From Desulfurococcaceae archaeon MEX13E-LK6-19 (GTDB taxonomy: Archaea > Thermoproteota > Thermoprotei_A > Sulfolobales > Desulfurococcaceae): a DNA stretch of 64,000 nucleotides. The notes below the pieces were generated by a model. The model had not been told where the DNA came from and ran no database searches. It was given only the letters and a program-made list of their open reading frames with translations. The stretch lies in the NCBI GenBank assembly GCA_029637525.1, contig CP072660.1, positions 1,637,612-1,701,611 on the forward strand. The letters are read 5' to 3'. The position numbers were made by a program, and so were the translations under genes. Within the stretch, counting starts at the first letter, position 1. Each line of letters opens with the position of its first letter. Positions 8,631 to 17,224 of the stretch are shown here, in pieces.

Positions 8631-8749
8631 ACATTACCGAATCCTTGGGTAGGGGTTCATGAACATAATTATAATTAAGGAGCCTATATCAATGGTATTT
8701 ATATTGGTTAATGGACATAAGTTCTTGTAGAAGCCATGGTGTAAAGTCT

Positions 8750-9919
8750 ATGGTATTGAAGAATAAGCCACGCAGTCTTATTGAGGTTATCGAGTTTAAG
8801 GAGAATGTTAAGAGGGAGCTAGAGAAACTTCTTGATCCCGGTTCTAGGAGGCGTGCTCTCCGTGACTACCATGCTCGTAGGAGGCCTCGCCCTTGCGGTA
8901 TGACTGTCCATACTGGTGTTGGCTGTGACTATGCTTGTCTTTATTGTTACATCATTGACATGGGGTTTAAGTGGGGCGCCAAGCCTTACCCGTTGTCTGG
9001 CCTCGAGCTCGCTTATGCTCTTGCAAACAACCCGTTCTTCATCCCGGGTCCGAGGGGCACTTTTATTGCCATGGGCTCTGTTACTGAGCCGTTCCTGGAG
9101 AAAACCAGAGAGAAGGCTTTCGAGTATATTGAGGCTATATCCCGGTTCCTAGGGAACCCTATACAGTTCTCAACGAAAGCATATTTATCGCTTGACGACG
9201 CGAAGAGACTCTATAAGCTCGAGCCTGGTATCAGCCCTCTCGTCACAATCGTGACGATAAAGTATAGTAGCAGACTAGAGCCGAAAGCACCCTCGCCCGA
9301 CGAGCGGTTTGAAAGCATAGAGAACCTGGCACGAGCAGGACTTAAACCTATACTGTTTCTCCGCCCAATAATACCCGGTGTTAATGACAGGGAGTATCCT
9401 GAGATCCTTGAGCGCGCCAAGAAAGCTGGCGCTGTGGGTGTTGTCGCTGGCTCGCTTAGGGTAACCGAGAGAATACTCTTCCTCTTCGAGAAAATAGGGA
9501 TCAATACAAGAGAGATCAAGAGAAGACTCAAGAAGACTCCTCATGGAACAGAACAAGTCGATATAGACACAACCGATATCAAAACCAGGATACTAGAGCA
9601 TGCCAGAGCAATCGGGCTCAAAACATTCCCAATGGCCTGCATGGCGAACCTCTACACCCACAACCAGTTATGCCACCCAATGATAGCAAGAAACATAGCC
9701 ACTTTCCAAGAGGGGCTCGAGAAACCACCCGAAGTAGACTACGAAGAAATAACCGAGGCAGCCAAACACCTAGGGCTAAGGGTAGAAGAAATAAAACTAA
9801 CTCCTAGAGGAGACAAAGCAATAATAAAGATCAGGGGAGACAAAACAAAAACCTTGTTCCTAGGAGAACTCATTAAATCCCACTATAGAATATGCATAAA
9901 AATACAAAGCAAGCACTAG
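8750..9919 (+). CDS. Radical SAM protein, spore-photoproduct-lyase-like (SplB/COG1533 group)
   Basis: This radical SAM enzyme has about 389 residues. The cluster motif is C-DYA-C-LY-C within VHTGVGCDYACLYCY, followed by aromatic and Gly-rich segments (FIAMGSVTEPFLE, PIQFSTKAYL, LFLRPIIPGVND) typical of the COG1533 group that includes spore photoproduct lyase. Archaeal members have no known substrate. A third conserved block, CMANLYTHNQLCHP, carries two further cysteines and could bind an auxiliary cluster. Start ATG 8750 has GGTGT 7 bases upstream; ATG 8711 is an in-frame alternative without a close ribosome site. AAGGAG (8678-8682) instead serves a 12-codon frame at 8692-8730 that overlaps ATG 8711 out of frame. 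Confidence 0.8.
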   Translation: MVLKNKPRSLIEVIEFKENVKRELEKLLDPGSRRRALRDYHARRRPRPCGMTVHTGVGCDYACLYCYIIDMGFKWGAKPYPLSGLELAYALANNPFFIPGPRGTFIAMGSVTEPFLEKTREKAFEYIEAISRFLGNPIQFSTKAYLSLDDAKRLYKLEPGISPLVTIVTIKYSSRLEPKAPSPDERFESIENLARAGLKPILFLRPIIPGVNDREYPEILERAKKAGAVGVVAGSLRVTERILFLFEKIGINTREIKRRLKKTPHGTEQVDIDTTDIKTRILEHARAIGLKTFPMACMANLYTHNQLCHPMIARNIATFQEGLEKPPEVDYEEITEAAKHLGLRVEEIKLTPRGDKAIIKIRGDKTKTLFLGELIKSHYRICIKIQSKH

Positions 9920-9940
9920 CATAACGGTTAGCAACACTAT

Positions 9941-9960
9941 TGGAAACCGGCCGGTTTCCA
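9941..9960. repeat. Perfect 20-base GC-rich palindrome
   Basis: TGGAAACCGGCCGGTTTCCA is its own reverse complement. It lies in the 117-base gap between two convergent genes. The GC-rich centre stands out against AT-rich surroundings. It could be a site for a dimeric protein or, as an 8-base stem with a GGCC loop, a bidirectional RNA 3'-end structure. Confidence 0.75.
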
Positions 9961-10036
9961 TAAATGACTGTAGATACACAAACTACAATACCCATCGAAT
10001 ATTTTGAAAAAATAATATGGTGTTTATTTAGGGTTA

Positions 10037-11251
10037 TTATCTTCCCGGTAAATACTTCTTAGCTATTAGCATAGATGAAATTGCTGAAAGTAGAATAGCT
10101 ATTACAATGATTGTGTATAAACTATTATCTACAGCTCCTGCTGTCTCATTGTCTTCTATATCATCCTCCCCAGTAGATGGTAATTGTGCTGTAATTGTCG
10201 TACGCGGCTCTATTATTATAAGCCACGCGCCTTGTTTAAATAGATCACCATATTCTTCAATGTTCTGCAACTTGAATACTATCTTATTTATAAACTCTTC
10301 TAAACCCGTATTACCATTCGTCATATCTATTACGCAATCACTACGCAAATGTATGAAGTCAATATATAGCTGCATAGAGCCTATGCCATTGAAACAAGGT
10401 ATCTCATTCTTTAGTACATGGTAGAGTTGAGGAGAAAGAATATCTTTATGCAGATAGTAGTAACTATAAGGACTCCAGGGCTGGTCTAGTATTATTACTG
10501 TATTGACTTGTTTAAACGAGTTCTTTATTTGTCTCCCAAGTTCTTCGAGAAGATTTGTCGGTAGCTCTACATTATCTATGTATATTATGATGTTTTCTTT
10601 GATACCATTATCGTCTACCACGATCATTTCCTCAACATCGTATTTCCGGACTCCATGGCTGTTCATGAATTTTCTTAGCATATAGTGTATGGAATGTGCT
10701 TCACTTTTACTCTTAACAATTCTTAGTAAATATGTCTTGAACGAGCTAACACTATTGCCTAGCTTCTCGGCATCAACTTGCCCTATTAGATGAAAATACC
10801 TAGCTACAACTTTATACTTGATAAGCCCGCTAATACTTGTATTGAAGTAGCTAAAAACAATATATGGGTCTTCTCGTTCACTCAATAAATTCATTACAGT
10901 ACTTAAATTCATCTTATTTTTCTCAGCATAATCAAGATCGATATTGTTGAGGTCAAAACCTGGGGGTATTAGCATTTGATTCTTCTCAAAAACAATACCA
11001 GTGATTTCATCTATTTGACTGGAGAACTCATTCGGTGTCGACGAGATATACACGTAGAAGTTACCGTTAACATATGTGAACACCCGGCGATTTACTCTAA
11101 ATACGATAACATCTCCATAATTATAGACATGATACAGCTCTTTGCCACCTACACTACTATACTCCAATACACCAAAAGCAATATGCATGGTCGTCGATGT
11201 TAGTAGAATAACTAATATGAGTGAGACAAATAGATATCCATGTTTTCTCAT
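10037..11251 (-). CDS. Secreted, C-terminally membrane-anchored protein of unknown function
   Basis: This is a 404-residue extracytoplasmic protein. It has an N-terminal signal sequence (basic MRKHG, then a hydrophobic core of about 22 residues) and a C-terminal transmembrane helix near residues 378-398 followed by a short basic tail (KKYLPGR). The tail is preceded by an acidic linker (EDDIEDNETAG). The bulk is a mixed alpha/beta exterior domain with no motif I recognise. Start ATG 11251 follows GGGTGA by 6 bases. It has the same anchoring plan as the surface proteins at 16-18 kb, though without obvious sequence similarity. It is a monocistronic minus-strand gene ending near the 20-base palindrome. 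Confidence 0.7.
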   Translation of the reverse strand: MRKHGYLFVSLILVILLTSTTMHIAFGVLEYSSVGGKELYHVYNYGDVIVFRVNRRVFTYVNGNFYVYISSTPNEFSSQIDEITGIVFEKNQMLIPPGFDLNNIDLDYAEKNKMNLSTVMNLLSEREDPYIVFSYFNTSISGLIKYKVVARYFHLIGQVDAEKLGNSVSSFKTYLLRIVKSKSEAHSIHYMLRKFMNSHGVRKYDVEEMIVVDDNGIKENIIIYIDNVELPTNLLEELGRQIKNSFKQVNTVIILDQPWSPYSYYYLHKDILSPQLYHVLKNEIPCFNGIGSMQLYIDFIHLRSDCVIDMTNGNTGLEEFINKIVFKLQNIEEYGDLFKQGAWLIIIEPRTTITAQLPSTGEDDIEDNETAGAVDNSLYTIIVIAILLSAISSMLIAKKYLPGR

Positions 11252-11658
11252 ACAGTTTCACCCAGATCAGGAAGCTAGTACAGGGGTTATACCCAGGGTT
11301 TGAATATCTTGATATACACTCATCCAATAGCTATAGAAGACATCAGCACCTATTAAATGACCTATTAATACAACTTCGCCAGACCTTTGTGACATAACAG
11401 CTTCACCTGTCCTAAGTAATTACTTTCTCATTAACAAGCTTATTTTTTCTCTACTAAGGTACAAAACACTATTTAATCGAATATTGATTGCCAAGAATAT
11501 GGTTAAGTAAAGCGTTTACAATAATGAGTTTATGGTGATTGTTCGTATTTGGTCATCGAAGATATTTGGTACAATGTTATGGACACGTATGTACTGGATG
11601 GTTTCGAGTCGATTGTATTGAAAATTATTGTTTGCTTGGGTTGTTTAAATCTGGGGGA
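11252..11658. other. Intergenic region, probable promoter only
   Basis: These 407 bases lie between two minus-strand genes. The part next to 11251 should contain the promoter of the anchored secreted protein. I found no coding frame with a ribosome site and no RNA gene. The plus-strand frame entering this region at 11539 is a shadow of the small gene at 11659-11919. Confidence 0.45.
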
Positions 11659-11919
11659 CTAGCTTTGTTTCTGTTGTTTCTTCTTTTCTTCTTCCTCAAG
11701 CTTCTTTACTTCGTTGAGTATTTGCTCTACTGTTTTCTTGAAGTCTTCCTCGCTGACAAGGTCATTGACGTGTTTTTCTATTCTGACGAGGTATACTTTG
11801 TTTGTGGAGGTATTCTTTACACGAACGAGATCATGGTCTTTAAACCTGTAGATATCAAGTAGCTCGTACTGTGTTTGGGCAAGCATGTTCTTTAGTATGA
11901 CACTAGGGGTCTTAGGCAT
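11659..11919 (-). CDS. Small charged hypothetical protein
   Basis: This is an 86-residue protein. The N-terminal part (QTQYELLDIYRFKDHDLVRVKNTSTNKVYLVRIEKHVNDL) looks like a small beta-rich domain. The C-terminus is a highly charged helix (EQILNEVKKLEEEEKKKQQKQS), probably a coiled coil. ATG 11919 follows GGAGGCG by 8 bases; an upstream in-frame TTG at 11943 would precede that ribosome site. I do not recognise the family. Its small size, charge and lack of a signal suggest a cytoplasmic accessory protein. Confidence 0.65.
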   Translation of the reverse strand: MPKTPSVILKNMLAQTQYELLDIYRFKDHDLVRVKNTSTNKVYLVRIEKHVNDLVSEEDFKKTVEQILNEVKKLEEEEKKKQQKQS

Positions 11920-12065
11920 ATCCCGGGCGCCTCCGCTACTCAATTATTTTCCACTAGGAGTATTCATTAAACAGCTATAGTAGAATATAAACTATTGCCT
12001 TAAATAAAACTATACATACACGTTGATACCAGAAAATAAGCTATAGATAAAAGCCTAGAACGGGG

Positions 12066-12512
12066 TTACTGATGTTCAGTATAATACTGTTTTAATTCCT
12101 CTAGGAATTTTTCTTTCTCCTTGAAGTGTTTATCGAAGTATTCTAGGAATAGTTTTAGTCTAATAATAGTGTCTTTGTGGATTCCGTGTTCTATATAGCA
12201 TGCATCTTTTTCCGCGATCTCCTCAGGGAGCATCAGTATTTCTTTGAGAAACCTTCTTACAACCTTATGGTACTCGTATATCTGTTTGGCCAACTCCATG
12301 CCTTTCTCTGTTAATCTGATATACTCTCGTTTCTCGTAGACAACAAGTCCTTCGCGAGAAAGCTTCTCGAGATGCTCTACTACAGTCGAGGGCTTTACGC
12401 CGAGGAGTCTCGATAGATCACGTACTCTGGCCACGCCTTTCTCTTTCTCAAGCAAATATATTGCCTCAAGATAATCTTCGAAACGCTTGCCATGCGGGGC
12501 TTGTTGGGGCAA
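12066..12512 (-). CDS. DtxR/MntR-family metal-dependent regulator
   Basis: This 148-residue repressor has an N-terminal winged helix (VRDLSRLLGVKPSTVVEHLEKLSREGLV with the wing EKREYIRLTEKG), then the helical dimerisation/metal domain. Candidate metal ligands, numbered here, are D13 and E16 in EDYLEAIY, H82 in EYHKVV, and C105, E108 and H109 in DACYIEHG. D13 corresponds to the MntR Asp8 position, while C105 corresponds to the Cys of DtxR/IdeR, so the site mixes the two types. There is no C-terminal SH3-like domain, as in MntR. It likely controls Fe or Mn homeostasis. The start is TTG 12512 with GGGTG 7 bases upstream. It is divergent from the hypothetical gene at 12667, and dyads lie in between. 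Confidence 0.85.
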   Translation of the reverse strand: MPQQAPHGKRFEDYLEAIYLLEKEKGVARVRDLSRLLGVKPSTVVEHLEKLSREGLVVYEKREYIRLTEKGMELAKQIYEYHKVVRRFLKEILMLPEEIAEKDACYIEHGIHKDTIIRLKLFLEYFDKHFKEKEKFLEELKQYYTEHQ

Positions 12513-12527
12513 CTATATGCACCCTAT

Positions 12528-12539
12528 TTTCATATGAAA
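12528..12539. promoter_or_regulatory. Palindrome upstream of the DtxR-like gene
   Basis: TTTCATATGAAA is a perfect 12-base palindrome 15 bases before the TTG start, overlapping where transcription of the regulator would begin. It is a candidate autoregulatory operator. It does not match the classical DtxR box. Confidence 0.35.
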
Positions 12540-12622
12540 TAACCTACTATGCAATAGTATTTCTCGGCAACAACTACTAGCTCTAAATAGTTTTGTGTAA
12601 ACCTCATTTATATCTTAGCAGG

Positions 12623-12639
12623 TTTTACTTGAAGTAAAA
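12623..12639. promoter_or_regulatory. Inverted repeat upstream of 12667 gene
   Basis: TTTTACTT-G-AAGTAAAA is a perfect inverted repeat with 8-base arms. It lies about 10 bases after a TATA-like ATTTATATC (12607-12615), where transcription toward 12667 would start. It is a candidate operator for the divergent DtxR-like regulator. Confidence 0.4.
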
Positions 12640-12666
12640 GCATATTCTTATTTATTGTAGGATAGC

Positions 12667-13137
12667 ATGTATAGTTATGGTTTGAAGGGATGTTTCATGA
12701 AGACTGGCGGTAGGAGAATAGCTTTCCAGAAAGGGTTTATCGATATTGTCGTTAAATCAGGTATACTTACGCTTCAGTCAAGTAATCTCGTAATGGAGCT
12801 AAGGCCTCGAGCAATTATTCTACAGGATAAAATCAGGGATTACGAGGAAACAGAGATCGGTAAGACTAAGAGGAAGAAAGTCATATATCTCCACCTTGAA
12901 GAAGCCATTGAGCCCTTCAAGGGCAGAGGAGAAGTTGTCAAAGAGGTTTTGATCGAGAACTACGAGATCCGGAGACAGGACCTCGGGTTCGAGGAATACA
13001 TAACGATCGTAACACCTGGGACACACTTATATGAATACATAATCATTTCGAGCGACACAATAACAGTCTCTCTAAGCGCTAAAAGACAAGCTTATGTAGA
13101 TAAAGAAGACCATACCACAACCATATACTTCGTGTAA
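12667..13137 (+). CDS. Hypothetical protein divergent from metal regulator
   Basis: This is a soluble 156-residue protein. The predicted strands (IVVKSGILTLQSS, RPRAIILQDK, KVIYLHLEEAIEPF, YITIVTPGTHLYEYIIISSDTITVSLSAKR) suggest an all-beta or beta-sandwich fold. There are no metal-binding Cys/His clusters, signal peptide or membrane segments. I do not recognise it. ATG 12697 (MKTGGRR) is a possible internal start with GAAGGGA upstream. Its promoter carries a perfect inverted repeat opposite the DtxR-like gene, so metal-dependent regulation is possible but inferred. Confidence 0.6.
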   Translation: MYSYGLKGCFMKTGGRRIAFQKGFIDIVVKSGILTLQSSNLVMELRPRAIILQDKIRDYEETEIGKTKRKKVIYLHLEEAIEPFKGRGEVVKEVLIENYEIRRQDLGFEEYITIVTPGTHLYEYIIISSDTITVSLSAKRQAYVDKEDHTTTIYFV

Positions 13138-13213
13138 AAAGGTCAGTAAGGCCGGAAGACATCACCATGTTCAGACAATCCAGCGTACATCATCCCTATT
13201 CGTAGTCTTGTTT

Positions 13214-14011
13214 CTACCAGTATATTACTGTGCCAGTTCCAGGGTTCCCCGAGACAATTGCTTTCACTGAGTCCTCTATATTGAACCCCGATACCACTAT
13301 ACTTGGTATCTTGTACTTCTTCGCTATCTCTAATGCTAGGAGAATCTTGGAGGCCATACCACCTGTTACATCTATACCCTTGCTTCCACCCAACCCCTCT
13401 TTGATCAAACCAATATTTCTCCTATTGATCTCTTTTATCAATACTGCGTCCTTATAGAGGAAAGGATCTTTATTGTAGACTCCTGGAACCCGTTCAAGGA
13501 ACACTATTCTATTTGGCTGCAAATTGTTTTCAATAAGCACCTTGAAGATCTTTTCTGTAGAGTACACTGTATAAACATTGTTTTTATCGTGAATACATTC
13601 TCCATAGATAACTGGTATAAGGTTGTTATTTAGAGCAGTAACTATGGGTTCTATATTCACATGTAGTTCATCACTGCAACAAATAACCATGCTTGTCTGG
13701 GCTTGTACAACAGGAATACCTTCATCGACAAGATAGTCGAGAATAATCTTATTGAGATGCCTTGTAGCTTTCTGGCAATAAACAATAGCTTTCACGCGAT
13801 CACTAGATTTCTTGAACATCTCTACTACCGGATGCGCAAAAGAGCCTCCTCCATGTCCAAGCAGAATTCTTATTCCACCATGCTCTGCTACTTTCTTTAA
13901 GATCTTGGCTAGACTCTCGAGAGCCCTATAGTCTATTGTGAATGGCTTATCCTTGTAAGTTATGAAAGAACCCCCTATTTTAACGAAGACAAGTTGCCGT
14001 TTGTTACTCAA
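13214..14011 (-). CDS. ipk: Isopentenyl phosphate kinase
   Basis: This 265-residue amino-acid-kinase-fold enzyme phosphorylates isopentenyl phosphate to isopentenyl diphosphate, the last step of the archaeal mevalonate route to isoprenoid lipids. Visible motifs are VFVKIGGSFIT (nucleotide/phosphate loop), LGHGGGSFAHP (residues about 53-63, with the His that marks isopentenyl phosphate kinases in the GHGGGxFxHP motif), GVYNKDP, DVTGGMASKI, and the C-terminal GNPGTGTVI. The length fits the family. The start is TTG 14011, overlapping the upstream phosphatase stop as TTGA, so the two genes are translationally coupled. Confidence 0.9.
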   Translation of the reverse strand: MSNKRQLVFVKIGGSFITYKDKPFTIDYRALESLAKILKKVAEHGGIRILLGHGGGSFAHPVVEMFKKSSDRVKAIVYCQKATRHLNKIILDYLVDEGIPVVQAQTSMVICCSDELHVNIEPIVTALNNNLIPVIYGECIHDKNNVYTVYSTEKIFKVLIENNLQPNRIVFLERVPGVYNKDPFLYKDAVLIKEINRRNIGLIKEGLGGSKGIDVTGGMASKILLALEIAKKYKIPSIVVSGFNIEDSVKAIVSGNPGTGTVIYW

Positions 14012-14724
14012 CCTAGTCTTCCCTCAAGAATCATTTGGGCAAGCTCGATAAAACCTTTTGAGCTAGCTCCTCTGGTAACATATTTTGCGACTTTCTTTAA
14101 TTCTTCATCAGCGTTGGCAACAGCCACACCGAAACCAACTGCTTCAACCATATCTTTATCCATAACGCTATCGCCTATGGCTACAAAGTCCTCGAGACTG
14201 TACCCTAATTTCTCTGCTATAAACGATAACGCTTTCTCCTTAGATACATCAACTGGGGTTAAATGTATGGCGTACCCGCTATACCCGACTTTAATATCTG
14301 GATAATGTTTTCTAATATACTCCCTTAACTCATTGATCACTTTATCCGCGTTATTAATACACTCTTTTCTCACATGAAAAGCGTAGTCGTGGAGACGGAA
14401 AGCGTTCTGCCAACTAGGGTATATGCACTCGCTAAACAGTTTCTCTATATCCTTGGCTGCATTAGCAGCACTCCTATTGGTCAGCGAATATATTTTACCA
14501 TCCATGAATACTAGTGAACCAGATTCACCGATACACGGCCCTTTAAGCCCGAAGTATTTCTTTAAACCAACCACAATAGGTAGCGCATTAGCAGATACAA
14601 GAACTACGTATACACCTTTCTTCTCAAGGGCTCTCATATACTTTATAACATCAGTATCAACCATAGTAGTTGTTCTATCAATAGTTATAGTGCCATCAAT
14701 ATCCGTTGCAAGAACTTTGACCAA
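14008..14724 (-). CDS. Phosphoglycolate phosphatase, archaeal HAD type
   Basis: This 238-residue HAD-superfamily phosphatase of the archaeal phosphoglycolate phosphatase/Cof-like group hydrolyses 2-phosphoglycolate to glycolate or a similar small phosphoester. Motif I is DIDGTI (nucleophile D8 and acid/base D10), motif II is VSANALP, and motif IV is GDSVMDKDM, with VAVANADEELKKVA typical of the C-terminus. The cap is of the C2 type, as expected for its length. The start is TTG 14724 with GGTGAG upstream. It is the first gene of a two-gene operon with the isopentenyl phosphate kinase. It faces away from the hydroxyacid dehydrogenase gene, whose product family uses glyoxylate-like substrates. 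Confidence 0.87.
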   Translation of the reverse strand: MVKVLATDIDGTITIDRTTTMVDTDVIKYMRALEKKGVYVVLVSANALPIVVGLKKYFGLKGPCIGESGSLVFMDGKIYSLTNRSAANAAKDIEKLFSECIYPSWQNAFRLHDYAFHVRKECINNADKVINELREYIRKHYPDIKVGYSGYAIHLTPVDVSKEKALSFIAEKLGYSLEDFVAIGDSVMDKDMVEAVGFGVAVANADEELKKVAKYVTRGASSKGFIELAQMILEGRLG

Positions 14725-14881
14725 GCTTCTCTCACCAATACTTGTACTTACCTTGGAGAATAATCTATACGAGTAAGTGGATTATTAACTTAAAACATAC
14801 CTCGTGGGAACTTGGTGGGAATAAATAATAAATATCCCCTTAGTATTCTCCCAATGCCGAGAAAGAAGAGCGGCGGTGGGC

Positions 14882-15883
14882 ATGGCAAAAATTGTCTTCC
14901 TTGAGCTCGAGGGCTGGGAGGAACCTATTATAAGAAGAGAACTTAGTGGACATGACCTTGTTCTCTTAAAGGAGAAGCTAGCTCCTGAAATCATTAGTAG
15001 AATTAGCGATGCCGAAATACTTAGTATCTTCATTTACTCCCGTATAACCAGAGATGTCTTAGAGCAATTACCTAGACTAAAAGCTATTGTAACAAGATCC
15101 ACAGGATACGATCACATAGATCTTGATGCTTGTCGTGAGAGAGGAGTAGAAGTCTATAATATACCTGATTATGGCTCGAATACTGTTGCCGAATTCACTT
15201 TCCTCCTCATAATGGCGTTGCTTAGGAGACTCAAGGAGATCCAGGAGAGCAAGTGGTTCGATCCGGTCAAACTACGTGGACACGAACTCCAGGGCAAGAC
15301 AATAGGTGTCGTGGGCACCGGGAGAATAGGAAGCTATGTCGTGAAACTAGCCCACGCATTCGGCATGAAGATTCTCGCATACGATATATACCCAAGGAAA
15401 GAACTCGTGGAAAAATATGGTGTAAAGTACGTTGACCTAGAGACTCTACTAAAGAACTCTGACATCATAACGCTTCATCTACCATTAACCAAGGAGACCT
15501 ACCACTTAATCAATAGGAACAATATACATTTGATAAAAAGAGGAGCGATACTGGTAAACACAGCACGAGGCCCATTAGTTGAGACTGAAGCTCTTGTAGA
15601 AGCACTAGACAAAGGCATATTGGCGGGGGCAGCCCTCGATGTTATTGAGGGAGAACGTGTACTCAGAGAAGAAATGGACATCATCTATGGAAGAAAAGAG
15701 TATAGTCTTGAAGAATTAAAGAAAGGTCTGGAAGCCCATATCCTAATGAAGTACCCCAACGTAATAATAACACCACACATAGCATACAATACATGGGAAG
15801 CCGTCCACAGAATACTCGATAAGACAATTAATACAATAAAACAAGTACTAGAAGGAAAACAGCCTAGCAACAAAGTAGCATAA
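14882..15883 (+). CDS. D-isomer 2-hydroxyacid dehydrogenase
   Basis: This NAD(P)-dependent oxidoreductase of about 333 residues interconverts a 2-keto acid and a D-2-hydroxy acid. Present are the Rossmann motif GVVGTGRIGSYVVKLA with the acidic YDIYP that favours NAD, the catalytic Arg in NTARGPLV, the Glu region in DVIEGE, and the catalytic His in ITPHIAYNT. An insert between the Glu and His motifs (REEMDIIYGRKEYSLEELKK) resembles D-lactate dehydrogenases more than glyoxylate reductases, so D-lactate dehydrogenase-like activity is a fair guess. ATG 14882 is used; GTG 14876 is in frame. It is divergent from the phosphatase/kinase operon. Confidence 0.85.
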   Translation: MAKIVFLELEGWEEPIIRRELSGHDLVLLKEKLAPEIISRISDAEILSIFIYSRITRDVLEQLPRLKAIVTRSTGYDHIDLDACRERGVEVYNIPDYGSNTVAEFTFLLIMALLRRLKEIQESKWFDPVKLRGHELQGKTIGVVGTGRIGSYVVKLAHAFGMKILAYDIYPRKELVEKYGVKYVDLETLLKNSDIITLHLPLTKETYHLINRNNIHLIKRGAILVNTARGPLVETEALVEALDKGILAGAALDVIEGERVLREEMDIIYGRKEYSLEELKKGLEAHILMKYPNVIITPHIAYNTWEAVHRILDKTINTIKQVLEGKQPSNKVA

Positions 15884-16027
15884 GAAAAGAATAACGCCTT
15901 ATCTATAATCTATCAGTTCATACCCCCACATAAAGACAGTACTTTTACATATAATTGTTCAAACCTTTTGACTAAAAACCAGTCTTAACTAAACTAATAT
16001 TTTAGATAGAGTCGCGGGGAAACAATA

Positions 16028-17053
16028 TTGAATAAAAACACTGTATTTACACTACTACTTTTACTTGGCATGATCATTACATTGACACCATTACCTTCAT
16101 TTAATGTGGTTAATGCTGAAAGTAGTTATAGCTATGATAGTCATGATAGCGCATACAAGCTTATTCCACCAAGCAACGTGATTTCTCCAAAAGTGGCTAA
16201 AGTAAAGGAGTATCTCAACGGCACTACTATTATCAGAGCTGAGTTTCTGCTACATAATGCCCGTATAGGAGTTTACTGGTTCAAACCAACAGTCATTCTC
16301 TGCAATGAAAGCACAAAATATATTATTATTGAAGCAATCGTCATTACTTCTAAGCCTTTCCTGACTAGAGCCCTAAACTACTTTTCGAAAAGTTTTCCCG
16401 TAGCAGTTCCCGAGCCAGGCATCTATACTGTAATATTCTTTATCAACGGAGAGGAAGTCTTAACAACAACAATGGAGCTACACTATGCCAGTAAAGACGC
16501 TGAAGCTATCACGAATTGTGTTTTTCACACAGTCCCCCACTGGACTCCCAAAGGACACCCTAAAGTCGAGGTAAAAATAACTCCCATGGCTTTCGGCCAT
16601 AAAGTAGAAATAAAAATATGGACTGCCGGTCCAATAGGAGTTCTTGTATTCCCGATTAACAATCCTCCAGAACAAATAATGTTTGAATCCCATGGTATAG
16701 AAAATCCCATTGTTGACAAAGATGAAGGAGCTATAGAATTCTACTTCCTGGAGCTACAACGGAGTGTAGTAAGTCTTGCCTTAGTATGTCACACATATAC
16801 TTACTATGTAGATGAACTCTCCTTGACTAATTGGAAGATAAAAGTCTATATTAATGGAGAACTCGTGCTCCCTACATCATCTAAATCATCGACTCCAAGC
16901 GATGAAGGAACAGCAAGACTCTACATTGATTTCAATGTATATCATTTCATACTAGTGGTAACAACTATAGCAATAGTATCTACAGTACTTACAATACTTT
17001 TCTCAAAGATAGAACAAGCCGAAAGAATAGCCGGGACAAAAACAATAAAATAA
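16028..17053 (+). CDS. Secreted membrane-anchored protein, tandem paralogue 1
   Basis: This 341-residue surface protein has an N-terminal signal peptide (about residues 5-30, ending near VNAES) and a C-terminal transmembrane helix (FILVVTTIAIVSTVLTILF) with a short cytoplasmic tail. The extracellular part appears to be beta-rich. It shares blocks with the next gene: VYWFKPTVI / VYWFRPSII, PHWTPK / PHWTPY, and TAGPIGVLVFPINNPPE / STGPDGVLVFPINQPPE. The two are therefore a tandem duplication. I do not recognise the family. The start is TTG 16028 with a GCGGGGA stretch upstream. It lies near a glycan-utilisation region, so a carbohydrate-binding or cell-surface role is possible but unsupported. 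Confidence 0.7.
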   Translation: MNKNTVFTLLLLLGMIITLTPLPSFNVVNAESSYSYDSHDSAYKLIPPSNVISPKVAKVKEYLNGTTIIRAEFLLHNARIGVYWFKPTVILCNESTKYIIIEAIVITSKPFLTRALNYFSKSFPVAVPEPGIYTVIFFINGEEVLTTTMELHYASKDAEAITNCVFHTVPHWTPKGHPKVEVKITPMAFGHKVEIKIWTAGPIGVLVFPINNPPEQIMFESHGIENPIVDKDEGAIEFYFLELQRSVVSLALVCHTYTYYVDELSLTNWKIKVYINGELVLPTSSKSSTPSDEGTARLYIDFNVYHFILVVTTIAIVSTVLTILFSKIEQAERIAGTKTIK

Positions 17054-17224
17054 GTAGTCGAAAATAACCTGACAAAAGATGACATGACAACAAGAACTAT
17101 TTAATAATACAACCATATTTTCTCGACTACATAGTATTACCGTACATACAGTTACTATATTGTTATGCAACTATCTATTCATATACTGTTTTTGACACAA
17201 ATAGTAGTGGGAGGCGAGTACTCT

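Noticed and set aside
11539-11862. 107-codon plus-strand frame overlapping the small charged protein
   Set aside because: It is opposite the minus-strand gene at 11659-11919, which has a ribosome site and a natural charged helical tail. The plus-strand reading is rich in Phe, Leu and Cys, as expected for an antisense frame.
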